Shown: positions 1 to 7,425 of the stretch, piece after piece | How the letters are laid out: the number at the start of each line of letters is the position of its first letter | Position numbering within the stretch: the first letter of the stretch is position 1 | Origin: Chitinophagales bacterium | Lineage (GTDB): Bacteria > Bacteroidota > Bacteroidia > Chitinophagales > Saprospiraceae | Length of the DNA stretch: 52,486 nt | Assembly (NCBI GenBank): GCA_013297745.1 | Contig: JAAFIM010000022.1 | Location: forward strand, 1 to 52,486 | Direction of reading: 5' to 3' | Made by a program: the position numbers and the translations under genes | The notes under the pieces: generated by a model | What the model saw: the letters and a program-made list of their open reading frames with translations, nothing else | Databases searched by the model: none | Told to the model about the DNA's origin: nothing

Positions 1-96
1 ATAAATTATCTGACGCCCTCCAAACATATTTTAACAATCCGAAGGCTTTAATTAAACTTTGTCTTTTTACTTATTTGCGCAATATTGCTTAATTTT

Positions 97-129
97 TATT
101 ACACACTTACTTTTTAAATTCTGTATAAT
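97..129. repeat. Right end of a MITE-like element (family A)
   Basis: Positions 98-124 match, base for base, the reverse complement of the left terminal inverted repeat of the complete element at 18695-19022; the terminus reads acagaatttaaaaagtaagt on the minus strand. The next bases (125-129, ATAAT) are the same pentamer that follows the right end of that other copy. The left part of this element lies outside or near the window edge and was not identified. The element abuts the truncated barrel gene that begins at 125. Confidence 0.7.
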
Positions 130-588
130 TACCTAAAATGGGCAAAAAAAACAGCAGGTTTTTATGCAGAAGTTGGATTACAGACTTCAATTATGAGTAA
201 TTATAAACAATCTGTAAATACAATATCAGGCTCTTATATAAGCTGGCAGGCTATTTATGAGCCTCAACAAGTTTTATTTGAACAGCAATCTCCTTGGTAT
301 GATATGAATGTATTTCCTATGGAGAATTTATTTAAAAATATACAGTTTGGCAGTATTTTAGGTTTTGGATTTAAAAAAATAATTAATGAAGAATATCTTT
401 TACAGGCTGGATTTCGCTTTGATTATGATTTTACCAATACTGATAATGTAACACAAGGTAAAGATATTTATCGTTCAAATTTAAGATATGTTGTGAGCAC
501 CTTGGCTACAACAGGCAATGAAAGAGCTAAAAGCCATAACATTCGCACAGGACTTAATTTTTCTATTTCATATTTTCTTAACAACTAA
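125..588 (+). pseudogene. 5'-truncated duplicate of the outer-membrane barrel gene
   Basis: This stretch repeats the C-terminal half of the neighbouring gene at 600-1418. From about 139 to 485 it differs from 967-1315 at only about two bases, then a patch of about 45 bp (490-540) differs strongly, and the last 45 bp match again. The 5' half of the gene, including signal peptide and start, is missing: homology starts exactly where the MITE end stops (tat aat in place of tat aac). An internal ATG at 193 could give 131 residues without a signal peptide, so a working outer-membrane protein is unlikely. Even the spacer after the stop (ttttttataaaat) is shared with the full copy, which fits a tandem duplication later cut by the element. 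Confidence 0.85.
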
Positions 589-599
589 TTTTTTATAAA

Positions 600-1418
600 A
601 TGAAAACAAACTTATTTTTCTTAATTTTTATGTGTATTTCTTCAATACTCCAAGCCCAACAACCGCGCAGTTGGTATTTTGGTTTGAATATGCAAGCGCA
701 AAAATACTGGTTGTACAACTACAACGATTTTAATAATGAATGGCTGCTGCCTGTAGCTCCTAAAGCACTTGTGCCCAACGCTTTAAGTGGCGGAATTAGT
801 TTTGGTCGCGGCTTCAAAAAACACTTTGCTTTTCAAGCTGATATACAATATAGCAGCCAAACGCAAAAGTTTTTTTATAGTGTGCCAAATAATTTTCCTG
901 ATGTTGATGTAATCATTAGAATAAATTATTTTAAAATGCCGCTTATGTTTCAGTATAACCATTTAAAATGGGCAAAAAAAACAGCAGGTTTTTATGCAGA
1001 AGTTGGATTACAGACTTCAATTATGAGTAATTATAAACAATCTGTAAATACAATATCAGGCTCTTATATAAGCTGGCAAGCTATTTATGAGCCTCAACAA
1101 GTTTTATTTGAACAGCAATCTCCTTGGTATGATATGAATGTATTTCCTATGGAGAATTTATTTAAAAATATACAGTTTGGCAGTATTTTAGGTTTTGGAT
1201 TTAAAAAAATAATTAATGAAGAATATCTTTTACAGGCTGGATTTCGCTTTGATTATGATTTTACCAATACTGATAATGTAACACAAGGTAAAGATATTTT
1301 TCGTTCAAATTTAAGATATGTTTTAAATAGTAGTGCAAAAACTGGAGAAAAAAGGGTTAATAGCCATAACATTCGCGCAGGACTTAATTTCTCTATTTCA
1401 TATTTTCTTAACAACTAA
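600..1418 (+). CDS. Outer-membrane beta-barrel protein (porin/PorT-like family)
   Basis: A 272-residue protein with a clear signal peptide (residues 1-19, hydrophobic core ending LQAQ). The rest alternates aromatic and polar residues in short strands and ends in FSISYFLNN, as expected for a small eight- to ten-stranded barrel. Sequences such as ISFGRGFKKHFAFQADIQY and FQYNHLKWAKKTAGFYAEVG are typical of Bacteroidota PorT-like barrels (family assignment by pattern, not by search). It probably sits in the outer membrane; substrate and role are unknown. It is preceded by its own truncated duplicate and followed by an orphan sorting-domain fragment, so the locus has been rearranged. Confidence 0.75.
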   Translation: MKTNLFFLIFMCISSILQAQQPRSWYFGLNMQAQKYWLYNYNDFNNEWLLPVAPKALVPNALSGGISFGRGFKKHFAFQADIQYSSQTQKFFYSVPNNFPDVDVIIRINYFKMPLMFQYNHLKWAKKTAGFYAEVGLQTSIMSNYKQSVNTISGSYISWQAIYEPQQVLFEQQSPWYDMNVFPMENLFKNIQFGSILGFGFKKIINEEYLLQAGFRFDYDFTNTDNVTQGKDIFRSNLRYVLNSSAKTGEKRVNSHNIRAGLNFSISYFLNN

Positions 1419-1479
1419 TTTTTTATAAAATAAAAACTATAAAGATAAAACATTAAGCGACAAACAAATAACGATGTGA

Positions 1480-1716
1480 GTAAATGATTTGGTAGAAATT
1501 TATCCTAATCCCAACACAGGTATTTTTTATGTACAAAGCAAAGAAATCATAGAACAAATACGAGTTCTTGACGCTCAAGGGCGTTTAATTTATGAACAAA
1601 ATAATCCCAATACTCAAATAGAAATCAACTTAAACCAACAGCCAAACGGTATTTATTGGCTGCAAAGCATAGCTAAAGGCAGCACGAAAACAAGCAAAGT
1701 GGTCATAGCAAGATAA
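1480..1716 (+). pseudogene. Orphan T9SS C-terminal sorting domain fragment
   Basis: The reading frame gives about 78 residues starting right after an in-frame TGA at 1477-1479. It holds the whole signature of a type IX secretion sorting domain: IYPNPNTG, then VLDAQGRLIY, then PNGIYWLQ and a basic end. Such domains normally sit at the C-terminus of large secreted proteins and are useless alone, having no signal peptide here. Only TTG at 1489 could start it. The most likely reading is the remnant of a large secreted protein whose body was deleted, possibly during the duplication just upstream. Confidence 0.7.
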
Positions 1717-1730
1717 TATAAAAAATAAAA

Positions 1731-1766
1731 AAAAGCAACTTGAGTTTATTCAAGTTGCTTTTTTTA
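1731..1766. terminator. Bidirectional intrinsic terminator
   Basis: An 11-bp perfect stem (aagcaacttga / tcaagttgctt) is flanked by A and T runs on both sides. It lies between the convergent sorting-domain fragment and the DUF547 gene and can serve both. Confidence 0.85.
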
Positions 1767-1774
1767 TGCGCAAA

Positions 1775-2575
1775 TTATTGCTTATTAAGTTGCCAACCAT
1801 AATCTAAATACTCTACAGGGGTTTTGTCGCCAATTTTGACCTCGCTGTAGCGGTTGATAAACGTTTTGACTGGGCTGCGGCGGGCAAAATCTTTTTTGAA
1901 CCACATAAACAATTTAGATAATTGAGCTTTTTCCGCGCTAATTTTATTCCGCAAAGTATCGTTGATAAAAGCAAAACTTTGTTTTTCCAGTTGGCTATCC
2001 AACAACTCGGCTGTATAGGCGCGATTAAGTAGGGCAGGGCAAGAAAAAGAGGCGCAATTGACCGCAAAATGTATGCGCGGTTCATCAAATTCTTTCCTTA
2101 TTATCTTATGTTCCAGATAGTTAAGGTTATAACGTTGATTTTCAATGTTGATAAACTCTATATCCCAAACCGTATTGCCAAAAGGGATATTGATAGCCTT
2201 TTTTTCTATATCTTTGATAGAAGCCACAGGATAATAACGGCAAATAATCTGTATCGTGAACGCATTATAGGCGTTTATCCAGTATGCCAAACGTTGATTT
2301 TTATCCCAATTTCTTTCGTTGGGGTGATTGCTGCTCAACAGATTAAGATATTGGTTGAACGCTATACTGTCGCGAATAAACCCTTCGTAATTAACCCAAC
2401 CTGCTGCGTTGACGTGTTGTTGCAAAAGGCTGTCAAACTGCGTATGACTGATAGGCGACGAATCACTTTTAATCTTTCTTTGTTTGTAATGTAAATAGTT
2501 ATACACAAAACAACCGCTACTCAAGCAAGCGATAAGGCTCAGTAAAATTAATTTTTTGACAAAAATAAAACGCAT
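1775..2575 (-). CDS. DUF547 family lipoprotein
   Basis: A 266-residue protein with an N-terminal lipoprotein signal: basic start, hydrophobic stretch and lipobox LSSGC, so Cys22 is the probable lipidated residue. The body carries DUF547 hallmarks: WINAYNAFTIQ, the HPNERNW region, and RIHFAVNCASFSCPALLNRAY with two conserved cysteines. The family is widespread and of unproven biochemical function; fold predictions have suggested links to papain-like proteins, which I cannot test here. It is monocistronic and shares a terminator with the convergent fragment. It is probably anchored in the periplasm or outer membrane. Confidence 0.85.
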   Translation of the reverse strand: MRFIFVKKLILLSLIACLSSGCFVYNYLHYKQRKIKSDSSPISHTQFDSLLQQHVNAAGWVNYEGFIRDSIAFNQYLNLLSSNHPNERNWDKNQRLAYWINAYNAFTIQIICRYYPVASIKDIEKKAINIPFGNTVWDIEFINIENQRYNLNYLEHKIIRKEFDEPRIHFAVNCASFSCPALLNRAYTAELLDSQLEKQSFAFINDTLRNKISAEKAQLSKLFMWFKKDFARRSPVKTFINRYSEVKIGDKTPVEYLDYGWQLNKQ

Positions 2576-2613
2576 AAGCTAATAAAATGAATGTAAAAAT
2601 AAATAGTGATAAT

Positions 2614-2898
2614 AAATTTGAAAAATAAGTATGTAATAGCAGTGTAAGTTTTTAAAGATAGTAACTATAAAAATTTAGGGTTTGGGAAATTTTTTAACGG
2701 CTTGCGCCTAAAAATTTTTTTATTCGTACTTTTTGCAGGCGCAAAAAGTACCAAAAACGCCCTGTTTCTACAAACTTGTTCGCTCCGCTTGCTAAAGCTG
2801 CGCTTCGTCTCACTTCAAACAGTGTAGAAACTCAACGGATTGGTGTAGTTACGCGCTTCGCGCGGCACGTTTTTATTATACGCTTACTTTTCAAATTT
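2614..2898. mobile_element. MITE-like element, family A
   Basis: About 24-bp terminal inverted repeats bound the element: aaatttgaaaaataagtatg at the left and the reverse complement of aaatttgaaaagtaagcgta at the right, with about four mismatches. The left end continues tgtaatagcagtgtaa, matching the left end of the element at 18695. No transposase is encoded. The inside is filled with the dispersed repeat at 2676-2870, not with the contents of the other family member. ATAAT occurs at 2609-2613 and again at 2905-2909. Confidence 0.65.
2676..2870. repeat. Dispersed hairpin repeat (family R), copy 1
   Basis: Near-identical to 43742-43935; a related but diverged copy begins at 24770. Shared parts in order: a gene-end-like lead ttaacggcttgcgcctaaaa, a hairpin gtactttttgc/gcaaaaagtac, a second pair of arms gtttctaca/tgtagaaac enclosing about 60 bp, and an end tagttacgcgct-tcgcgcgg. 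No open frame is shared among copies, so this is a structural repeat rather than a gene. The sequence from 2576 to 3212 holds only this, the MITE-like shell and the tandem array. Confidence 0.8.
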
Positions 2899-2930
2899 AG
2901 TATTATAATAAAAACAAGAACTTAAATTTT

Positions 2931-3212
2931 CCAAATGGGCATATTGCAAGTATAAACTATACTCATCTACTTTCCAAATGGGCATATTGCAGGTATAAAC
3001 TATACTCATCTACTTTTCAAACGGGCATTTTCAGACCAAAACTATACTCATCTACTTTCCAAATGGGCATTTTCAGACCAAAACTATACTCATCTACTTT
3101 CCAAACGGGCATTTTCAGACCAAAACTATACTCATCTACTTTCCAAATGGGCATTTTTAGACCAAAACTATACTCTTTTACTTTCCGAGAGGGCATTTTT
3201 GGTATAAAATAG
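2931..3212. repeat. Tandem repeat, about 7 units of 42-43 bp
   Basis: Units start at about 2931, 2974, 3017, 3059, 3101, 3143 and 3185. The core reads tttccaaatgggcat, then ttcagaccaaaactatactc, then atctac. The first two units are 43 bp with a variant middle (attgcaagtataaac), the rest 42 bp. It starts right beside the MITE-like element and runs to the stop codon of the HD phosphohydrolase gene. Read on the minus strand the 42-bp units would give a 14-residue repeat, but the 43-bp units break the frame and nothing suggests expression. Confidence 0.9.
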
Positions 3213-5321
3213 TTAATTATTGCTGGTCGGATAAGCAATTCGTACGTGATGAATAGATTTGAGTTGTTTTTTAAACACATTTTTCACCGTTTCCAACTCC
3301 TGAAAAGAAAGATTAGTATCAATAAATTGGTTGTGGGCTATTTTCCCTTTAATGATATTATCCACCAAATTATCAATATCTTCTTCAGTAGGATTGGGCA
3401 GACTGCGGGATGCAGCTTCCAAACTATCAGCCATCATCAAAATAGCCTCTTCTCTATTGCGCGGACGAGGTCCAGGATACCTAAATTGAGTATCAGGCAC
3501 AGTACAAAGGGGATTTTCGTTGGTATATTTGCGGTAAAAATATTCTACGCGGGTAGTGCCGTGATGTGTTTTGATAAAATCGGAAACTATAGTAGGCAGT
3601 TTATATTTGTGGGCTAACTCCAACCCGTCGGAAACGTGGCTAATAATCATTTTGGCACTATCTAAATAAGCCAGTTTATCGTGAGGATTGCTGCCGTGTT
3701 GGTTTTCTATAAAAAATTCAGGGTTATTCATCTTTCCAATATCGTGATATAAGGCAGCCACACGAACCAGCAAAGCGTTGGCTTGGATAGCAGTCGCGGC
3801 AGATTCGGACAAATGAGCAACTTGCAAGGAGTGTTGGAGCGTACCAGCAGCCCGCACAGAAAGTTCTTTAAGCAGAGGTTTGTTCAAATCGGTCAATTCT
3901 ACCAGCGTAATCTCCGAAGTTAGCCCAAAAAACTTCTCTAACATAGGAATTAGCGGGAACGATAACAGGGTTAAAAATATATTCAACGCTACCCAAACCA
4001 ACATCGGCCAACGGATACCTTGTTCCAAAACCAACCCAGTGGCATCTTTAATCGGAAAAATAACCCCAGAGCGGGTTAGTTCCAACCCTATATAAACAAT
4101 AGTGTAAGTAAATCCTATATACAGTATAGATGCGAAGAAATCGGTAAGGTAACGCGTTTTTAATTTGGTAATAATCGCCACCATTCCCGCTATCAATTGC
4201 AAAAGTATGAACTGATAATCTAAAGATAAAAGCATAGCTGATACCAATACGATTAAAATATGGGTAAAAAGGGCTAAATGTCCAGAAAAAAAGTTGAGGA
4301 TAATAATCGGCACTATACAAAAAGGGATAAGATACTCGCTTAAATAAGGTAATTGATTTATCCCATAGGATAGATAGGCATAAAATCCAATCAAACAAAG
4401 CAGCATAGACAGGTGTCGGCTATTATTTAATATCTCTTGATTGTAAAAACGCAAAAACACCACATAAATAGACAACAAAGCTAAGGTTATACCCAAATAA
4501 CCCAAGTACATCAACAAACCGCTTTTGTGCTGGTTGATTTCTTCGTTGTATTTGAACTCTAAAGAACGCAATTTGCTACAAATCAAAGAGTCAATAACCC
4601 CTTCTTGCACCACAATCAATTCGCCTGTTTTGACCATAGAACGAAAGCGGCTAAGGTTTTGTTGGGCGGCTATTTGTTTTTGTTGGGTCAAATTAGGGTT
4701 AAATGTTACATTGGGCTGGCTTATCAGTTCACTCAACAGCTCTAAAATCAGCTTATTATTGGCTATTTTTTTAGTTTTGGCTAATGTATCTATTAGCATT
4801 TGGGCAGCTTGTTGATTATTGATGAACGTCTTAAGATAAAACTCCCCCATTTCCATATTGTTATCCAATAAAATGCAGCTAAAATCCTCTTTTTTGTCTA
4901 TATGAATAGAATCCACCAAAATAATACGGCGCGCATAGATATAGTTTAAGATATTTTTGCCCCAATTGAGATAAAAAGAAGAGTCTGAAAGGCTAAAATC
5001 GGCTGGATATTCTATAAATAATCGCCGAAGTTGTTGGTTAAAACTATCTATTTGGGTATAAACCAATTGAGTGTCTATATTATAATAAGGGACAAAATCG
5101 GTTTTAAATTGGGACTGTTCTGCTGCCAACTCATTGTCATATTTGAGCAAAGGATAATCAAAAGGGGCAGAAAGGTCATCATATCGCCAACGTTCGCCAA
5201 GTTGATATTCATATTCAAAAGTGGCTTTATTGGGAAAAAATAAGCTGATAAAAAATAACAGACCCAGCACGAGCATATATTTGAACATACGCGGGGCTGC
5301 ATTGAGCATAAAAGTGAGCAT
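3213..5321 (-). CDS. 7TM-HD family phosphohydrolase (PgpH/YqfF-like)
   Basis: A 702-residue membrane protein. An N-terminal membrane anchor (about residues 12-30) is followed by a large extracytoplasmic region (about 31-270), then about seven membrane helices (about 270-475), then a cytoplasmic HD domain (about 490-690). The HD signature is visible as AGTLQHSLQVAHL, ALYHDIGKM and a later KTHHGT, which supply the metal-binding His/Asp residues. This matches the 7TMR-HDED/HD architecture; characterised members (PgpH) hydrolyse the second messenger c-di-AMP to pApA. I infer the same activity. The start is the first Met of MLTFMLNAAPRMFKYMLV. It is transcribed alone. Confidence 0.9.
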   Translation of the reverse strand: MLTFMLNAAPRMFKYMLVLGLLFFISLFFPNKATFEYEYQLGERWRYDDLSAPFDYPLLKYDNELAAEQSQFKTDFVPYYNIDTQLVYTQIDSFNQQLRRLFIEYPADFSLSDSSFYLNWGKNILNYIYARRIILVDSIHIDKKEDFSCILLDNNMEMGEFYLKTFINNQQAAQMLIDTLAKTKKIANNKLILELLSELISQPNVTFNPNLTQQKQIAAQQNLSRFRSMVKTGELIVVQEGVIDSLICSKLRSLEFKYNEEINQHKSGLLMYLGYLGITLALLSIYVVFLRFYNQEILNNSRHLSMLLCLIGFYAYLSYGINQLPYLSEYLIPFCIVPIIILNFFSGHLALFTHILIVLVSAMLLSLDYQFILLQLIAGMVAIITKLKTRYLTDFFASILYIGFTYTIVYIGLELTRSGVIFPIKDATGLVLEQGIRWPMLVWVALNIFLTLLSFPLIPMLEKFFGLTSEITLVELTDLNKPLLKELSVRAAGTLQHSLQVAHLSESAATAIQANALLVRVAALYHDIGKMNNPEFFIENQHGSNPHDKLAYLDSAKMIISHVSDGLELAHKYKLPTIVSDFIKTHHGTTRVEYFYRKYTNENPLCTVPDTQFRYPGPRPRNREEAILMMADSLEAASRSLPNPTEEDIDNLVDNIIKGKIAHNQFIDTNLSFQELETVKNVFKKQLKSIHHVRIAYPTSNN

Positions 5322-5446
5322 ATCAATAGATTAATGTCAATATAGTTTAGAATGTAAGTAGAAAGAATAATTTATTTGTGGAAGTTGTTTAGTAAGAATT
5401 TTTCTACATTTTCAATTAAAAAAAATAACCATTTATGTACTTTAAG

Positions 5447-5760
5447 CAACAGACTAAAGTCTGTTGTAATCGTTTTTTTGTCTCTCAACGGGTTAAAACC
5501 CGTTGGTATTGATTGATAAAACTATATAACGCGCGGGACTTTAGTCCCAAAAGCGCGAAAAAATCCTAAATCTCAATTGTGCTGGGACTTTCGCTTACGC
5601 GCAGCTTGATGCAGCTTTGCTGCCTCTTCGGTTTTTCCCGCACAATACAGAGAAATTAAAAGATAAAAAAGCATACTAAACAACTTCGTGATTAAAAACT
5701 TACACCTTTGCAACGATATTTTTAATTTTTTTTCTTATAAACCCCGTGTGAAACGCGGGG
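5447..5760. repeat. Intergenic palindromes (588-bp gene-free gap)
   Basis: The gap 5322-5910 has no convincing gene. It holds a row of perfect short palindromes: caacagact-aa-agtctgttg (5447-5466), caacgggtt-aa-aacccgttg (5486-5505), gggac-ttta-gtccc (5535-5548, with outer gcgc arms) and ccccg...cgggg (5742-5760). Each has different arm sequence but similar size, and each could form a hairpin in DNA or RNA. Confidence 0.75.
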
Positions 5761-5820
5761 ACAATAAGCGAATAAAAGCAAGTTTTTAACCACAAATAAT
5801 TATTTTCACACACTTACCCA

Positions 5821-5861
5821 AAAAATAAAAGTAGAAATGTAAACTAATACATTCCTACTTT
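5821..5861 (-). terminator. Terminator of the S8 protease-fabD-yqgE operon
   Basis: On the minus strand, aagtaggaatgta / tacatttctactt form a 13-bp stem with one mismatch, followed by a T-rich run, 50 bp after the yqgE-like stop. Confidence 0.75.
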
Positions 5862-5910
5862 GAGGTATATAAAAAACATAGCTTGCATAAATGGGTATAA
5901 ATAAACGCCA

Positions 5911-6471
5911 TCAATTGGATAAATCTGTACCCATTTGGGCGATTACACTATATCGTCCCCCTTTGTCTTGGAGTATATTTTTCCAAAGTTGCTCTGTTTT
6001 GTGGTTAAAAATATAATTGATGTCGCCTTCGGCTACCAGCCAAGTCACTTCTTCCAGCTCATCAAATAATTGTCCAGCTGACCAGCCCGCATAACCTATA
6101 AAAAACCGAATATCTTGTTTTTCTATTAAGCCGTGTTTGATACAGAACTTAACCTGTTCGTAATCACCACCCCAATAAAGATTATCGGATACTTTTATAG
6201 CCCCATTGATAAGGTCGCCTTTGTTATGGATATAATGAAGCGTATCGTGTTGTACAGGTCCCCCATAAAATACTTCTGCGTCAAAATCGCCCATACCTTG
6301 CATAATTTCACCAACGGTTGTTTCTAAACCTTTGTTGAGAATAAAGCCAACTGTGCCATCTTTCAAATCGTGGTCGCAGATAAGTATAACCGCCCTACCA
6401 AAGTGAGGGTCTTCTAAAAAGGGTTCAGCCACCAGCAAATTGCCTGCTTTTACCCGCACATCATTCACCAT
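5911..6471 (-). CDS. YqgE/AlgH family protein
   Basis: A 186-residue cytoplasmic protein with the family features: GNLLVAEPFLEDPHFGRAVI at the start, then GTVGFILNK, VFYGGPVQ, and FFIGYAGWSAGQL in the second half. Members are widespread in Bacteroidota and Proteobacteria; AlgH was named for effects on alginate production but its biochemical role is not settled. The ATG abuts the stop codon of fabD with no spacer, which suggests translational coupling. It is the last gene of a three-gene minus-strand unit ending at a terminator near 5840. Confidence 0.92.
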   Translation of the reverse strand: MVNDVRVKAGNLLVAEPFLEDPHFGRAVILICDHDLKDGTVGFILNKGLETTVGEIMQGMGDFDAEVFYGGPVQHDTLHYIHNKGDLINGAIKVSDNLYWGGDYEQVKFCIKHGLIEKQDIRFFIGYAGWSAGQLFDELEEVTWLVAEGDINYIFNHKTEQLWKNILQDKGGRYSVIAQMGTDLSN

Positions 6472-7362
6472 TTAGGATAACATTTCCATATTTACAGTTC
6501 TATTAATTTTTTTGACCATACCCAATAGTATATTGCCGCGTCCGCCCACTTCTACAAACGAATTAAATCCAGCGGTTAGCATATTTTCTATGGATTGTTG
6601 CCAGCGCACGGGAGCGGTGAGTTGTTGGCAAAGTTTAGTTTTTATAACATCAATATCTTGGGTAGGTTGAGCATCTACATTTTGATAAATGGGGCAAATA
6701 GGGGTTTTGAATTGGGTATTTTCTATAGCTTTTTGCAAATTGACTTCAGCCGAACGCATTAAAGGTGAGTGAAAAGCCCCGCCTACAACTAAGGGGATAA
6801 TTTTTGCCCCTTGTGTGCTTAGCAATTGGGTAGCTTGAGCGATTCCTTCTTTTGAACCTGATATAACCAATTGCCCAGGGTTGTTATAATTGGCAGCGAC
6901 GACCACCGAACCTGCACCGTCTTGGTATATATTTTGGCAAACATTTTCTACCAATGTCAAGTCGTTGCACATCACAGCAGCCATTGTACCCTCGTGAGCT
7001 TCGCAAGCTGCTTGCATAGCCATAGCGCGTTGATAAACTAATTTTAATCCATCTTCAAAAGACAAAGCCGCTGCCGCTACTAGAGCTGAAAATTCGCCCA
7101 AAGAATGACCAGCTACAGCCTGCGCTTCTTGAGTATTCATTTTGAGTTGCGCGCTAATGACAGAATGTAAAAAAATAGCGGGTTGAGTTACCCGAGTTTG
7201 GCGCAAGTCCTCTTCTGTGCCTGTGAGCATAATTTCGGCTATATCAAAACCTAAAATATCATTAGCGGATAAAAGTTGTTGGCGAGTAGTGGGGTTTTCA
7301 AATAGGCCTTTGCCCATACCGATAAATTGAGCTCCTTGACCAGGGAATAAAAATGCTTTCAT
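6472..7362 (-). CDS. fabD: Malonyl-CoA:ACP transacylase FabD
   Basis: Transfers malonyl groups from CoA to acyl carrier protein for fatty acid synthesis. The 296-residue reading starts at MKAFLFPGQGAQ; eleven codons upstream also lack a stop but do not belong to the family. Visible motifs are GQGAQ near the N-terminus, the nucleophile elbow GHSLGE with the catalytic serine, the histidine in GGAFHSPLM and the late QN. The length is normal. It stands between an S8 protease gene (63-bp gap) and the yqgE-like gene (no gap). The pairing with yqgE has no known functional meaning. Confidence 0.96.
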   Translation of the reverse strand: MKAFLFPGQGAQFIGMGKGLFENPTTRQQLLSANDILGFDIAEIMLTGTEEDLRQTRVTQPAIFLHSVISAQLKMNTQEAQAVAGHSLGEFSALVAAAALSFEDGLKLVYQRAMAMQAACEAHEGTMAAVMCNDLTLVENVCQNIYQDGAGSVVVAANYNNPGQLVISGSKEGIAQATQLLSTQGAKIIPLVVGGAFHSPLMRSAEVNLQKAIENTQFKTPICPIYQNVDAQPTQDIDVIKTKLCQQLTAPVRWQQSIENMLTAGFNSFVEVGGRGNILLGMVKKINRTVNMEMLS

Positions 7363-7425
7363 TATTAAGTTGTTAGTTGTATAGTTTTGAACCATTTATA
7401 CGCTATAAATAGGGTGATAAACGAT

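Noticed and set aside
2931-3212. Possible CRISPR array
   Set aside because: Units of 42-43 bp are repeated without distinct spacers, and no cas gene is near; it is a plain tandem repeat.
3017-3280. Minus-strand frame with 14-residue repeats (87 codons)
   Set aside because: It overlaps the end of the HD gene, consists of translated tandem repeat and is broken by the 43-bp units; no start or signal supports it.
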